Shown piece by piece: positions 16,908 through 24,242 of a DNA stretch of 64,000 nucleotides. Position 1 is the stretch's first letter; every line of letters starts with the position of its first letter. A program made the position numbers and the translations under genes. Source of the DNA: Actinomycetes bacterium (GTDB lineage: Bacteria > Actinomycetota > Actinomycetes > Propionibacteriales > Propionibacteriaceae); NCBI GenBank assembly GCA_023392635.1, contig JAEVYS010000093.1:1-64000 (forward strand), read 5' to 3'. Under the pieces are notes generated by a model, which saw only the letters and a program-made list of their open reading frames with translations, did no database searches and was not told the DNA's origin.

Positions 16908-17530
16908 GCCACCCGCTCCAGAAGGCGCGTGGCGAGCCGTACGCCGCGCACCTCCTCCTGCCGGGCCGCCCGGTTCAACCGCTGGCTCACGGCGGACGGG
17001 CTGATCCCGAGCTCGGCGGCAGCCTGAGCGTTGGTCAGGCCACGATCGAGAAGGTCCATCAACTCCCATCCTTCCCGGCTCCGGCGGCCGAGCACCGACC
17101 GCAACAGCCACAGGGCCGCCTCGGCGTCCAGCGCTGGTTCGTGGAGTTCACCGTAGCGGGCGTCGCCCCCAACGGCCGCGATCCGCAGCGCCAGGTCGGT
17201 GGGAGAGTGGCGGGCGGCGGCGATGGCGGTCCGTGCGGCGAGATAGGCCGGACCGCGGGCCGCGCGGGTCGACTCGGGCAGGGGAGTGTCCACCGTGCCG
17301 ACGCCGATCCCGATCCGCCAGTTCCCGAGCCGGGTCAACCTCACCATCGCGGCCACGACGCTGCCTGCCGCGCCGGACAGGCCCTGGACCTCGTCCCCGG
17401 CCGTTCGCTCGAAGGGCAGCAGGAGAGGCATTCCGGCCAGTGCCTCGAGCGCGGCAGGGACGCGGTCGTCACCCGACCGGCTGCCGACCTGGTCGGCAAT
17501 GACGACAAAGTTGAAGGCTTCAGGCTTCAC
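16904..17530 (-). CDS. satD: SatD family DNA-binding protein
   Basis: 208 residues. The N-terminal two thirds match SatD-type proteins (FNFVVIADQVGSRSGDD, a FERTAGDEVQGL block, a GIGVGTV block). The C-terminus has a helix-turn-helix (TNAQAAAELGISPSAVSQRLNRA, about residues 158-185). Streptococcal SatD belongs to an acid-tolerance locus; actinobacterial homologues are uncharacterised. GTG start at 17530 is one base after the 6-base spacer from TAATCT. An inverted repeat overlaps that promoter, so autoregulation is likely. First gene of a three-gene overlapping operon. Confidence 0.8.
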   Translation of the reverse strand: MKPEAFNFVVIADQVGSRSGDDRVPAALEALAGMPLLLPFERTAGDEVQGLSGAAGSVVAAMVRLTRLGNWRIGIGVGTVDTPLPESTRAARGPAYLAARTAIAAARHSPTDLALRIAAVGGDARYGELHEPALDAEAALWLLRSVLGRRSREGWELMDLLDRGLTNAQAAAELGISPSAVSQRLNRAARQEEVRGVRLATRLLERVA

Positions 17531-17547
17531 TCGACTAGATTAAGCCT
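17522..17547 (-). promoter_or_regulatory. satD leaderless promoter with inverted-repeat operator
   Basis: On the minus strand, TAATCT (17542-17537) is followed by 6 bases and the GTG at 17530, a leaderless layout. AGGCTT (17522-17527) and AAGCCT (17542-17547) form an inverted repeat with a 14-base spacer that spans the -10 box and start codon. A second GGCTTC copy follows in the coding region at 17516-17521. This is a credible site for the SatD helix-turn-helix. Confidence 0.55.
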
Positions 17548-17568
17548 AAACCCTTCAGTAAGCAAGAG

Positions 17569-18288
17569 TCATACGCCGAGCACGAGGGGGAGCAGGAAGA
17601 ACATCCCCAGCGCCCAGATCAGGTGGGTGATGACGGGTCCGAGCACCCCGCCGGTCACGCGACGCTGGAGGCCCACGACGAAGCCGAGCAACGCCGCGGC
17701 GAGGACCAGCAGGGGTATGCCGGTGGGGATCGTGGTCACGGCGTACACCAGCGTCGTGACCAGCAGCGCCTGGCGCCCGCCGACGGCAGCGTAGAGCGCG
17801 CCCCGGAAGAACAACTCCTCGCCGACGCTGTTCACCACGGCGAACAGGGCCGTGACGGGGAGCAGGCCCCAGCGGATGTGGCCGAGCAGGAGCACGAGGG
17901 AGTCGTGGAGGACCGGTACCGGGGACATCAGGGCCGCCAGCCCGAGGAAGACCACCAGCAGCAGGACGCCGATGATCACCGCCTGCAGGATGCCGCGTCC
18001 GAACTGGCCGCCGTCCCGGGTGTTGGCCGACCCGATGTAGATGCGTCCCGAGACCAGTCCGCCGACGATCCAGGTGGCGATCACGGCGATCGTGGCGGCG
18101 TAGAACACCGGTTCTCCGGGTGCGACCCGCAGGCTCCAGGCCAGCATGAAGGAGCCAACGGCCAGCGTCACCGACGAGCTCCAGCGGCGCTGCACGAGCG
18201 CCTCCGGGGTCTCGGAGTGGTCACGGTCGACCGGGTGGACAAGGGCAGCCGTGAGGAACGCGCGCAGCTCGGTGACGGGGTTGATCAC
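17569..18288 (-). CDS. CPBP family intramembrane metalloprotease
   Basis: 239-residue polytopic protein with the CPBP/CAAX-protease motifs: EEXXXR as GEELFFRGAL (about residue 155) and a late histidine in VITHLIW (about 225). Six to seven hydrophobic segments are visible. Bacterial members include bacteriocin self-immunity and membrane-stress proteins; the substrate is unknown. GTG start at 18288 with AGGAG 8 bases upstream. Minus-strand TAGCTT at 18333-18328 is a candidate -10, giving a leader of about 33 bases. Confidence 0.85.
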   Translation of the reverse strand: MINPVTELRAFLTAALVHPVDRDHSETPEALVQRRWSSSVTLAVGSFMLAWSLRVAPGEPVFYAATIAVIATWIVGGLVSGRIYIGSANTRDGGQFGRGILQAVIIGVLLLVVFLGLAALMSPVPVLHDSLVLLLGHIRWGLLPVTALFAVVNSVGEELFFRGALYAAVGGRQALLVTTLVYAVTTIPTGIPLLVLAAALLGFVVGLQRRVTGGVLGPVITHLIWALGMFFLLPLVLGV

Positions 18289-18411
18289 TGAGTTGCTCCT
18301 TCACTGGCGCGTCGGGAAGTGCCGGACAAGCTAATCGTGCACCAACCGGCGGCGACAAGCCGGGTAATGAAGGGGAGAACCTGCATCCCGGCCGGATTCA
18401 TGCACCTGCCT

Positions 18412-18894
18412 TCATCCGGACTCGCCACACAGGTCGGCGATCACCGTGGTGGCGGGGGAGAGTGCGGCGAGGGCGGCGGTCGAGATCTCGATCGACACCT
18501 CCGGGGTGCCGCTGCCGCAGTAGAGGACGTCATGGGCCAGCAAGCTCCGGTCAAGGACCAGCGTCGCGCGGGGGTCGGCGCAGACGGGGGAGACGCCGCC
18601 GGGCTCCATGCCCAGGTCGAGGAGTTCACCGGTCTGCATGGGACGAAGGGCCGAACGGGGCACGCCGAGGGCTCGGGCGAGGTTGCCGTAGCGCAGCCGG
18701 GCCCGTCCGGGGATCGCGGCGAGCACGAACCGGTCGCCGGGAAGGGTGAACGCGAGGGTCTTGGCCGAGGTGTCGATGTCCAGGCCCGTGAGGTGCAACT
18801 CCGCCTCGGTGCGGGCCGCCGGGTGCCGGTGGAGGCGGTGCGGGATGCCGGCGGCGACGAGCACGCGGGCAGCGGCCGGGAGGGACGAAGTCAC
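18412..18894 (-). CDS. YbaK/EbsC family aminoacyl-tRNA deacylase
   Basis: 160 residues of the YbaK/ProX/INS family of free-standing editing domains, which hydrolyse mischarged aminoacyl-tRNA such as Cys-tRNA(Pro). Family blocks visible: KTLAFTLPGDRFVLAAIPG with the catalytic-region lysine, GVPRSALRPM and the GMEPGGVSPVC loop. GTG start at 18894; CAGAAT ends 7 bases upstream on the minus strand, which again suggests a leaderless transcript. The exact amino-acid specificity cannot be read. Confidence 0.87.
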   Translation of the reverse strand: MTSSLPAAARVLVAAGIPHRLHRHPAARTEAELHLTGLDIDTSAKTLAFTLPGDRFVLAAIPGRARLRYGNLARALGVPRSALRPMQTGELLDLGMEPGGVSPVCADPRATLVLDRSLLAHDVLYCGSGTPEVSIEISTAALAALSPATTVIADLCGESG

Positions 18895-18901
18895 GCGGAC
18901 G

Positions 18902-18907
18902 ATTCTG
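18902..18907 (-). promoter_or_regulatory. Candidate -10 (CAGAAT), leaderless start of ybaK-like gene
   Basis: CAGAAT on the minus strand, then 7 bases, then the GTG at 18894. Only the A at position 2 and T at position 6 match the strong consensus positions, so it is weaker than the TANNNT sites. Confidence 0.4.
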
Positions 18908-18934
18908 CCGGACCGGCGCGCGAACCCTCGGCGC

Positions 18935-19216
18935 TCAGAAGGACCGGACGTGGACGGGTGCGGCCTTCAGGTGGTGCGGCGGGAGCGGCGTCCAGTTCGG
19001 CCGGGTGCTCACCGGTGCCGGACGCGCCGGTGCCGAAGCCTCGTAGACGACGACACCGGTGTACTCGGGATGGCAGTGCAGCATGTGCTCCACGCCCTGG
19101 ATGCGGCTGTGGAACCTGTCGTCGCAGGCTGCGCAGATGTAGCGATCGTCGGCGAGAACCACGCGATCGAGCCAACGGTCGAATCTGGCGACCACTCGCT
19201 GGGTGATGCTGCTCAT
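18935..19216 (-). CDS. Small protein with a C2H2-type zinc-finger motif
   Basis: 93 residues. Near residues 28-50 it has CAAC-DDRFHSRI...HMLHCH, spacing C-X2-C-X12-H-X4-H, which fits a classical C2H2 finger. The N-terminus is helical and charged (SSITQRVVARFDRWLDRVV). The C-terminus is proline-rich and probably disordered. No enzymatic domain. The start at 19216 (MSSITQ) is chosen; a frame extension to 19282 lacks any supporting site. There is no obvious Shine-Dalgarno. It might bind nucleic acid or only be structurally zinc-stabilised; function unknown. Confidence 0.65.
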   Translation of the reverse strand: MSSITQRVVARFDRWLDRVVLADDRYICAACDDRFHSRIQGVEHMLHCHPEYTGVVVYEASAPARPAPVSTRPNWTPLPPHHLKAAPVHVRSF

Positions 19217-19242
19217 GTCGTGCGTCCGATCAGTTCTGGTCC

Positions 19243-19305
19243 GGGGGAACCATGTGGGGGGATTTCGGGGGACTACGGGCACTGCAGGGGGACGGGATCA
19301 GGGGG
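19243..19305 (+). other. G-tract cluster with G-quadruplex potential
   Basis: Within 63 bases the plus strand has five tracts of five or six G, plus two GGG tracts, separated by short loops (ccGGGGGaacc, GGGGGGattt, GGGGGact and so on). This meets the usual four-tract quadruplex rule. It lies in the spacer upstream of the finger gene, so the transcript leader of that gene would be the C-rich complement. A candidate -10 (CATAAT, 19325-19330, or its complement) lies beyond it. Confidence 0.5.
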
Positions 19306-19380
19306 AACCACGGTGTTCAAGTGTCATAATGTACCTTATCGGACAGGCGGCGCCGGGTCCGGCAAGGGGTCGTGCAGGCG

Positions 19381-19542
19381 TTACGGAAGGAAGGTCGAGA
19401 AGAAGGTGGTGACCGGGGTGAAGAGGCCCTGTGTGCTCACGCCCAGGGCTGTGACGCTCACGATGACGACCGCTGCGATGAACGCGACGAAGAGGCCGTA
19501 TTCAACAGCGGTGGCGCCCCGCTCCGAGTCCCGTTTCCTCAC
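19381..19542 (-). CDS. Flp/TadB-type class IVb pilin (small)
   Basis: 53 residues: a short positive leader (RKRDSERGATAVEYG) followed by one hydrophobic helix (LFVAFIAAVVIVSVTALG), the form of Flp pilin precursors. The glutamate-tyrosine EY after the G is the Flp hallmark; the prepilin peptidase would cut after the glycine. Flp pilins are secreted by the Tad machinery into thin adhesive pili. GTG start at 19542 is set by TAGTAT ending 7 bases upstream. No tad genes adjoin it. Confidence 0.85.
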   Translation of the reverse strand: MRKRDSERGATAVEYGLFVAFIAAVVIVSVTALGVSTQGLFTPVTTFFSTFLP

Positions 19543-19549
19543 ACAGGAG

Positions 19550-19555
19550 ATACTA
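19550..19555 (-). promoter_or_regulatory. -10 element (TAGTAT), leaderless start of Flp pilin
   Basis: TAGTAT on the minus strand, 7 bases, then the GTG at 19542. The upstream 19556-19740 stretch is clearly less GC-rich than the rest of the window and contains no gene I can support. Confidence 0.6.
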
Positions 19556-19750
19556 ATCCTCGTCCTGTGCCGTTGAAAACCCGCAAAAGGCCTAATCCGG
19601 CATCGATTTTTCCTATTTTCGGTCCCCCTTTTGGGGTACTCGCAGTCCTTTTTGTCCCTCTTTCGGAGGACATTTGTCACCCGCGAGGATGACCGGTTCC
19701 CCCGCGGCGCCGGAGATTGGGTCGCTCACGGATTTCGCACCGACAATGTG

Positions 19751-19779
19751 ATCCTCCCCACCGAGCTGCGGTGGAGGAT
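19751..19779 (-). terminator. Hairpin after lpdA
   Basis: ATCCTCC-C-CACC pairs with GGTGGAGGAT across a short loop, 2 bases beyond the lpdA stop at 19782. The stem is about 10 bp with one bulge and has no T tail. Confidence 0.6.
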
Positions 19780-19781
19780 GG

Positions 19782-21179
19782 TCAGAGGTTGATCATGTGA
19801 CCGGCGATGCCCTCCACGGCCTCCTTGAGGGCCTCGGACAGGCTCGGGTGGGCGTGGATGTTGCGGCTCACCTCGTCCGCGGTCAGGTCCCACTGCTGGG
19901 CGAGGGTGAGCTCGGGCAGCAGCTCCGACACGTCCGGTCCGATCATGTGGGCGCCGAGGATCTCGTTGTACCTGGCGTCGGCCACCACCTTCACGAAGCC
20001 GGTCGCATCGCCGAGGCCGTGGGCCTTGCCGTTGGCGCTGAACGGGAACTTGGCGACCTTCACCTCGTGGCCGCGCTCCTTCGCCTGCGCCTCGGTGTAG
20101 CCGAACGAGCCGATCTGTGGCTGGCAGTAGGTGGCGCGCGGGATCATGTCGTAGTTGATCGGCATGGTCTCGGCCCCGGCGATCGTCTCCGCGGCCACGA
20201 CGCCCTGCGCCTCCGCGGTGTGCGCGAGCATCAGTTTCATGGTGACGTCGCCGATCGCGTAGATCCCGGGCACGTTGGTGCGCATGTAGTCGTCGATCGC
20301 GATCGCGCCACGGTCGGTGAGCGCGACGCCGGTGTTCTCCAGGCCGTAGCCGGTGGTGCGCGGCGCGAACCCGAGGGACTGCAGGACGCGCTCGGCCTCC
20401 AGCACCTGGCCCTCTCCCCCGCCGGCCGGGCTCACCCGAACCCGAACACCCTCGGAGTGCTCCTCGATACCGTCCACCTTGGTGCCGGTGAGCACCTTCA
20501 CGCCGAGCTTCTTGTACGCCTTGAGCAATTCGGCCGCGACCTCGGGGTCCTCATTGGGCACCATCCGGTCGAAATACTCCACGATGGTGACATCGACGCC
20601 GTAATTGGCCAGCACGTAGGCGAACTCGGTGCCGATCGCGCCGGCTCCGCAGACCACGATCGAGGCGGGGAGCTGCTCGGAGAGGATCTGCTCCTCATAG
20701 GTGAACACCCGTTCCGAGCGCGTGGTTCCCGGCAGCATCTTGGTGGTGGCGCCGACGGCGATGATGCAGCTGTCGAAGGTGATGGTGTCCTCGCCCGCGT
20801 CGCCTGCCAGCGAGATGGTCCTGGCGTCGACGAAGGTCCCCCAGCCGTTGAGCTCGGTGATCTTGTTCTTTCGCATCAGGAAGTGGACGCCCTTGACCAT
20901 GCGATCGGACACCGAGCGGCTGCGGTCGAACGCTGCCTTGAAGTTGAACCGCACCTCGCCCTCGATGCCGAAGGTCGCCGCCTCGGCGTGGAAGATGTGC
21001 GCGAGCTCGGCGTTCCGCAGCAGCGCCTTGGTCGGGATGCACCCGACGTTGAGGCACACGCCTCCCCACCACTGCTTCTCGATGACTGCGACACTCTTGC
21101 CCAGCTGGGCCGCGCGAATGGCCGCGACATAGCCTCCGGGCCCGGCTCCGAGAACGACGACATCGAAGTGTTGGGTCAT
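19782..21179 (-). CDS. lpdA: Dihydrolipoamide dehydrogenase
   Basis: E3/L-protein that reoxidises dihydrolipoyl groups of 2-oxoacid dehydrogenases and of glycine-cleavage H-protein with NAD+. 465 residues. FAD motif GAGPGGYVAAIRAAQLG at the N-terminus, redox-active disulfide in GGVCLNVGCIPTKALL, NAD motif GAGAIGTEFAYVLANYG, and the C-terminal active-site HAHPSLSEAL (His-Glu pair) expected of the interface domain. The ATG at 21179 follows TAAGGT by 7 bases, a leaderless layout, though AAGGTG could also act as Shine-Dalgarno. Divergent from the XRE-MurA gene, whose operator lies 82 bases upstream. Confidence 0.96.
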   Translation of the reverse strand: MTQHFDVVVLGAGPGGYVAAIRAAQLGKSVAVIEKQWWGGVCLNVGCIPTKALLRNAELAHIFHAEAATFGIEGEVRFNFKAAFDRSRSVSDRMVKGVHFLMRKNKITELNGWGTFVDARTISLAGDAGEDTITFDSCIIAVGATTKMLPGTTRSERVFTYEEQILSEQLPASIVVCGAGAIGTEFAYVLANYGVDVTIVEYFDRMVPNEDPEVAAELLKAYKKLGVKVLTGTKVDGIEEHSEGVRVRVSPAGGGEGQVLEAERVLQSLGFAPRTTGYGLENTGVALTDRGAIAIDDYMRTNVPGIYAIGDVTMKLMLAHTAEAQGVVAAETIAGAETMPINYDMIPRATYCQPQIGSFGYTEAQAKERGHEVKVAKFPFSANGKAHGLGDATGFVKVVADARYNEILGAHMIGPDVSELLPELTLAQQWDLTADEVSRNIHAHPSLSEALKEAVEGIAGHMINL

Positions 21180-21186
21180 GATGGTC

Positions 21187-21192
21187 ACCTTA
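21187..21192 (-). promoter_or_regulatory. -10 element (TAAGGT) of lpdA
   Basis: TAAGGT on the minus strand, 7 bases, then the ATG at 21179. The same hexamer serves the divergent gene at 21278-21283. Confidence 0.55.
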
Positions 21193-21260
21193 ACCGACCG
21201 TGGGTAAAGATCGCTCGGGGGCCGACCGCTGTCCCCCACGATCCCAGGCCCGGCGCGACT

Positions 21261-21275
21261 TCATATCCCATATGA
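21261..21275. promoter_or_regulatory. Palindromic operator candidate TCATAT-ccc-ATATGA
   Basis: Perfect 6-bp inverted repeat TCATAT (21261-21266) and ATATGA (21270-21275), AT-rich in a GC-rich genome, ending 2 bases before the -10 box of the XRE-MurA gene. The dyad suits the dimeric HTH at the N-terminus of that gene's product, so autorepression is the simplest reading. The lpdA promoter is on the other side. Confidence 0.6.
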
Positions 21276-21277
21276 GA

Positions 21278-21283
21278 TAAGGT
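21278..21283 (+). promoter_or_regulatory. -10 element (TAAGGT), leaderless start of XRE-MurA gene
   Basis: TAAGGT, 6 bases, then the GTG at 21290. An overlapping out-of-frame ATG at 21286 would be in the untranslated part and is not used. Confidence 0.6.
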
Positions 21284-21289
21284 GCATGA

Positions 21290-22816
21290 GTGGCAGACCT
21301 CCTTCCGAGCAGCATCGGTACCCTCATCCGGGACGCCCGCAAGCAGCGGGGCCTCACCCAGCAGGAACTGGCCGACGTGCTGGGCACCTCGCAGAGCGCG
21401 GTGCACCGCATCGAGTCCGGCGGCCAGAACCTGAGCCTGGAGATGATCAACCGGATCGCGGGCGCCCTCGACTCCCCCCTGATCACCGCCGGCCCCGGCG
21501 GACCCACCCACCTGCGGATCCACGGACCCGTGCAGTTGCACGGGTCGATCGCCGTGCGGTCGTCGAAGAACGCCGCGGTGGCGCTGCTCTGCGCGTCCCT
21601 GATCAACCACGGACGGACGGTGCTGCGCGGCATCGCCCAGATCGAGGAGGTCAACCGGATCCTCGAGGTGCTGACCAGCGTCGGCGTCCGGGCCACCTGG
21701 TCGCAGGACAAGACGGAGCTGGAGCTGGTTCGTCCGGCCCGGCTCGACCTGCCGGAGATGGACGTGGACGCGGCGCGCCGCACCCGCTCGATCATCATGT
21801 TCCTCGGCCCGCTGCTCCATTCCGAGGACGCCTTCGACCTGCCCTACGCCGGCGGCTGCAACCTCGGCGCCCGCACGGTGACGCCCCACCTGCAGGCGCT
21901 GCGCCACTTCGGGCTGACCGTCCGCACCACGCAGGGCCTGTACCACGCCGAGGTGCATCCGACCGACCAGGCGGATCGCCGCATCACCCTCACCGAGCGC
22001 GGCGACACCGTCACCGAGAACGTACTGATGGCCGCGGCACAGTTCCCCGGCCGCACCGAGATCCGCAACGCCTCCAGCAACTACATGGTCCAGGACGTCT
22101 GCTTCTTCCTCGAGGCGCTCGGGGTGCGGATCGAGGGCATCGGCACCACCACCCTCACGGTGCACGGGCTGGACAGGATCGAGGCGGACGTCGAGTTCTC
22201 CCCCTCCGAGGACCCGATCGAGGCGATGAGCCTGATCACGGCGGCGATCGTGACCGGTTCGGAGATCACCGTCCAGCGGGCGCCGATCGAGTTCCTCGAC
22301 ATCGAACTGGCGATCCTCGCCGAGATGGGCCTGGACTACGCGCTCAGCCCGGAGTACCGGTCGTGCAACGGCCAGACCCGGCTGGTCGACATCACCGTCC
22401 GGCCGTCGGTGCTGCACGCGGCCGCCGACAAGATCCACCCGATGCCGTTCCCCGGCCTGAACATCGACAACCTGCCCTTCTTCGCCGTGATCGCCGCGGT
22501 CGCGGAGGGCCGGACGATGATTCACGACTGGGTCTACGAGAACCGGGCGATCCACCTCGTCGAGCTGAACAAGCTCGGCGCGGACGTGCAGCTGCTCGAC
22601 CCGCACCGCATCGTGGTCACCGGACCCACCCGCTGGCGCGGCCAGGAGTTGATCTGCCCCCAGGCGCTCCGCCCGGCCGTGTGCCTGCTGCTCGCCGCCC
22701 TGGCCGCGCGGGGAACCAGCGTGCTGCGCGATGTGTACGTGATCAACCGCGGCTACGAGGACCTCCCGAACCGCCTGAACGCCCTGGGCGCGAGGATCGA
22801 CGTCTTCCGCGACTGA
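21290..22816 (+). CDS. XRE-type HTH fused to a MurA-like enolpyruvyl transferase
   Basis: 508 residues. Residues about 8-62 are an XRE helix-turn-helix (LIRDARKQRGLTQQELADVL, then GTSQSAVHRIESG). Residues about 75-505 are a complete EPSP synthase-fold domain closest to UDP-N-acetylglucosamine 1-carboxyvinyltransferase (MurA). The MurA active-site residues look intact: lysine in SSKNAAVALL, cysteine near residue 190 in AGGCNLGAR (the fosfomycin-target position) and the following arginine. It could be a second MurA that also regulates itself, or a regulator sensing UDP-GlcNAc. GTG start at 21290. Divergent to lpdA; followed by a membrane gene. Confidence 0.85.
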   Translation: MADLLPSSIGTLIRDARKQRGLTQQELADVLGTSQSAVHRIESGGQNLSLEMINRIAGALDSPLITAGPGGPTHLRIHGPVQLHGSIAVRSSKNAAVALLCASLINHGRTVLRGIAQIEEVNRILEVLTSVGVRATWSQDKTELELVRPARLDLPEMDVDAARRTRSIIMFLGPLLHSEDAFDLPYAGGCNLGARTVTPHLQALRHFGLTVRTTQGLYHAEVHPTDQADRRITLTERGDTVTENVLMAAAQFPGRTEIRNASSNYMVQDVCFFLEALGVRIEGIGTTTLTVHGLDRIEADVEFSPSEDPIEAMSLITAAIVTGSEITVQRAPIEFLDIELAILAEMGLDYALSPEYRSCNGQTRLVDITVRPSVLHAAADKIHPMPFPGLNIDNLPFFAVIAAVAEGRTMIHDWVYENRAIHLVELNKLGADVQLLDPHRIVVTGPTRWRGQELICPQALRPAVCLLLAALAARGTSVLRDVYVINRGYEDLPNRLNALGARIDVFRD

Positions 22817-22873
22817 ACTGCGTAGGTACTTCCGTGCCCCCGAGGCGCTCCAATGGTGCGAAGGGGGTTGGGA

Positions 22874-23788
22874 ATGGAGACTCAGGCTTCGCTGGACACC
22901 TACCGCTCGCTGCGTTCGGGAATGGTCGCTGCCGGCCTGCTGCTGGCCATGGGACTCGTGTTCTACATCGTCGGGCCCGGTCGCGGGATCCCGCCGTCGA
23001 TCAGCGCGACGTTCTACTCACCGCTGTCGACGGTCTTCGTCGCGACGCTGCTGACCGTGGGGCTGGCGCTGATCGCGGTCAAGGGCCGACTGGGCACGGA
23101 GAACACGCTGCTGGACGTGGCGGGCGCCCTGATTCCGGTGGTGGCCTTCGTGCCCACCCCGACCCTTTCGCCCGAGTGCCCCGATCCGGCACGCGACTGC
23201 GTGCCGCCGTCCCTGCACCCGGCCGTGGACATCAACATCCGCGCGTACCTGGCCGTGGGTGTGGTCGCGCTGGTCATCGCGTGGATCCGCATGACCATCG
23301 CCGCCCGGACGCCGACCCCCTGGACGCTGTCGACACGCCGCGGCCTCGTCCCGCCCGCCGTGGTCCTGGTGCTGTTCGGCGGCGCCTACCTGCTGGCCCG
23401 GCCCACCTTCATCCAGTTCGCCCACTACACCGCCGCCATCAGCTTCTTCCTGCTGCTGGTCGTGGTGGTGTGGATCAACGGTCGCCGTTCGGTGGAGACC
23501 GACGACCCAGCGAACGCGTCGACCGACGCCTACCAGCGCATCTACCGCACGATCGCCACCGCGATGCTGCTGGCCGTCGCCGGAGGCGTGGCGATCTTCG
23601 CGGTCACCGGCAACCAGAACGCCGTCGTGGCGGCGGGCGGCACGCCGTTCCCGGTGGTGTTCTGGATCGAGGCGGTGCTGCTCACGCTGTTCGTCGCGTA
23701 CTGGGTCGTGCAGACCGTCGAACTCTGGAACTACACGCTGCCCCCCGACCATCCGGCTACCGAGGCGGGTGCGGTGGCGGCGGGATAG
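22874..23788 (+). CDS. Polytopic membrane protein, about eight TM segments
   Basis: 304 residues with eight hydrophobic segments and no enzyme motif I recognise. The first loop (PGRGIPPSISATFYSP) and a cysteine pair in PECPDPARDCVPPS, probably extracytoplasmic, are the only notable spots. Such proteins are annotated only as hypothetical membrane proteins. ATG at 22874 is preferred to 22853 because AAGGGGG (22861-22867) is a proper Shine-Dalgarno for it. The 3' end overlaps the convergent USP-like gene by 32 bases. Confidence 0.75.
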   Translation: METQASLDTYRSLRSGMVAAGLLLAMGLVFYIVGPGRGIPPSISATFYSPLSTVFVATLLTVGLALIAVKGRLGTENTLLDVAGALIPVVAFVPTPTLSPECPDPARDCVPPSLHPAVDINIRAYLAVGVVALVIAWIRMTIAARTPTPWTLSTRRGLVPPAVVLVLFGGAYLLARPTFIQFAHYTAAISFFLLLVVVVWINGRRSVETDDPANASTDAYQRIYRTIATAMLLAVAGGVAIFAVTGNQNAVVAAGGTPFPVVFWIEAVLLTLFVAYWVVQTVELWNYTLPPDHPATEAGAVAAG

Positions 23789-24242
23789 AGCCGAGCCCCG
23801 GCGCCCGACCGGGCCAGACCAGCAACACCCGGCACGGGGCGTGGTCGACGACGAAGCGGGTGTGCTTGTCCAGGCTGCGCGGTCCGAGCCGCGAGAGGTC
23901 GCCGTCGCGCGCCAGCACGAGCACGTCAGCCGCCGCCGCGGCGGCCGTGACCTCCCGTTCCACCCGGCCCTCACGCACCTCGGTGGCCGCGGGCCGGCCG
24001 AGCCGCTTCGCCGCGGCGGCCAGTATCACCTCGCTCGCGTCCCGGGCCAGTTGACCCATCCGTGCGGACGGATCCCGGCGGCTCCCCCGTCCCCACAGCC
24101 CGGAGCCGGCGCCGCCCGCCTGCGCGGCGAGGTCGCCGGGCAGCGCCACCAGCAGGGCCACCTCGGCGTCGCCGAAGAGCTCGTTGACCGCGTCCACGCA
24201 GGCGGGCCATGTGGCCTCGGCGACCCACACCAGTACCTTCAC
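23757..24242 (-). CDS. Universal stress protein-like domain protein
   Basis: 161 residues with a UspA-like alpha/beta fold pattern: VKVLVWVAEATW at the start, an ADVLVLARDGD strand, and the C-terminal block LDKHTRFVVDHAPCRVLLVWPG that resembles the ATP-binding GS-X9-HAPCPVL end of USPs, although the glycine-rich loop is poorly conserved. GTG start at 24242 overlaps the stop of the permease gene (GTGA), with GGAGG upstream. It probably works with or regulates that permease, as seen for USP domains joined to transporters. Confidence 0.6.
   Translation of the reverse strand: MKVLVWVAEATWPACVDAVNELFGDAEVALLVALPGDLAAQAGGAGSGLWGRGSRRDPSARMGQLARDASEVILAAAAKRLGRPAATEVREGRVEREVTAAAAAADVLVLARDGDLSRLGPRSLDKHTRFVVDHAPCRVLLVWPGRAPGLGSIPPPPHPPR

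Noticed and set aside
19217..19380. Small plus-strand ORFs in the G-rich spacer
   Set aside because: They translate to glycine/arginine runs without start context, and the region is better explained as promoter and G-tract DNA.
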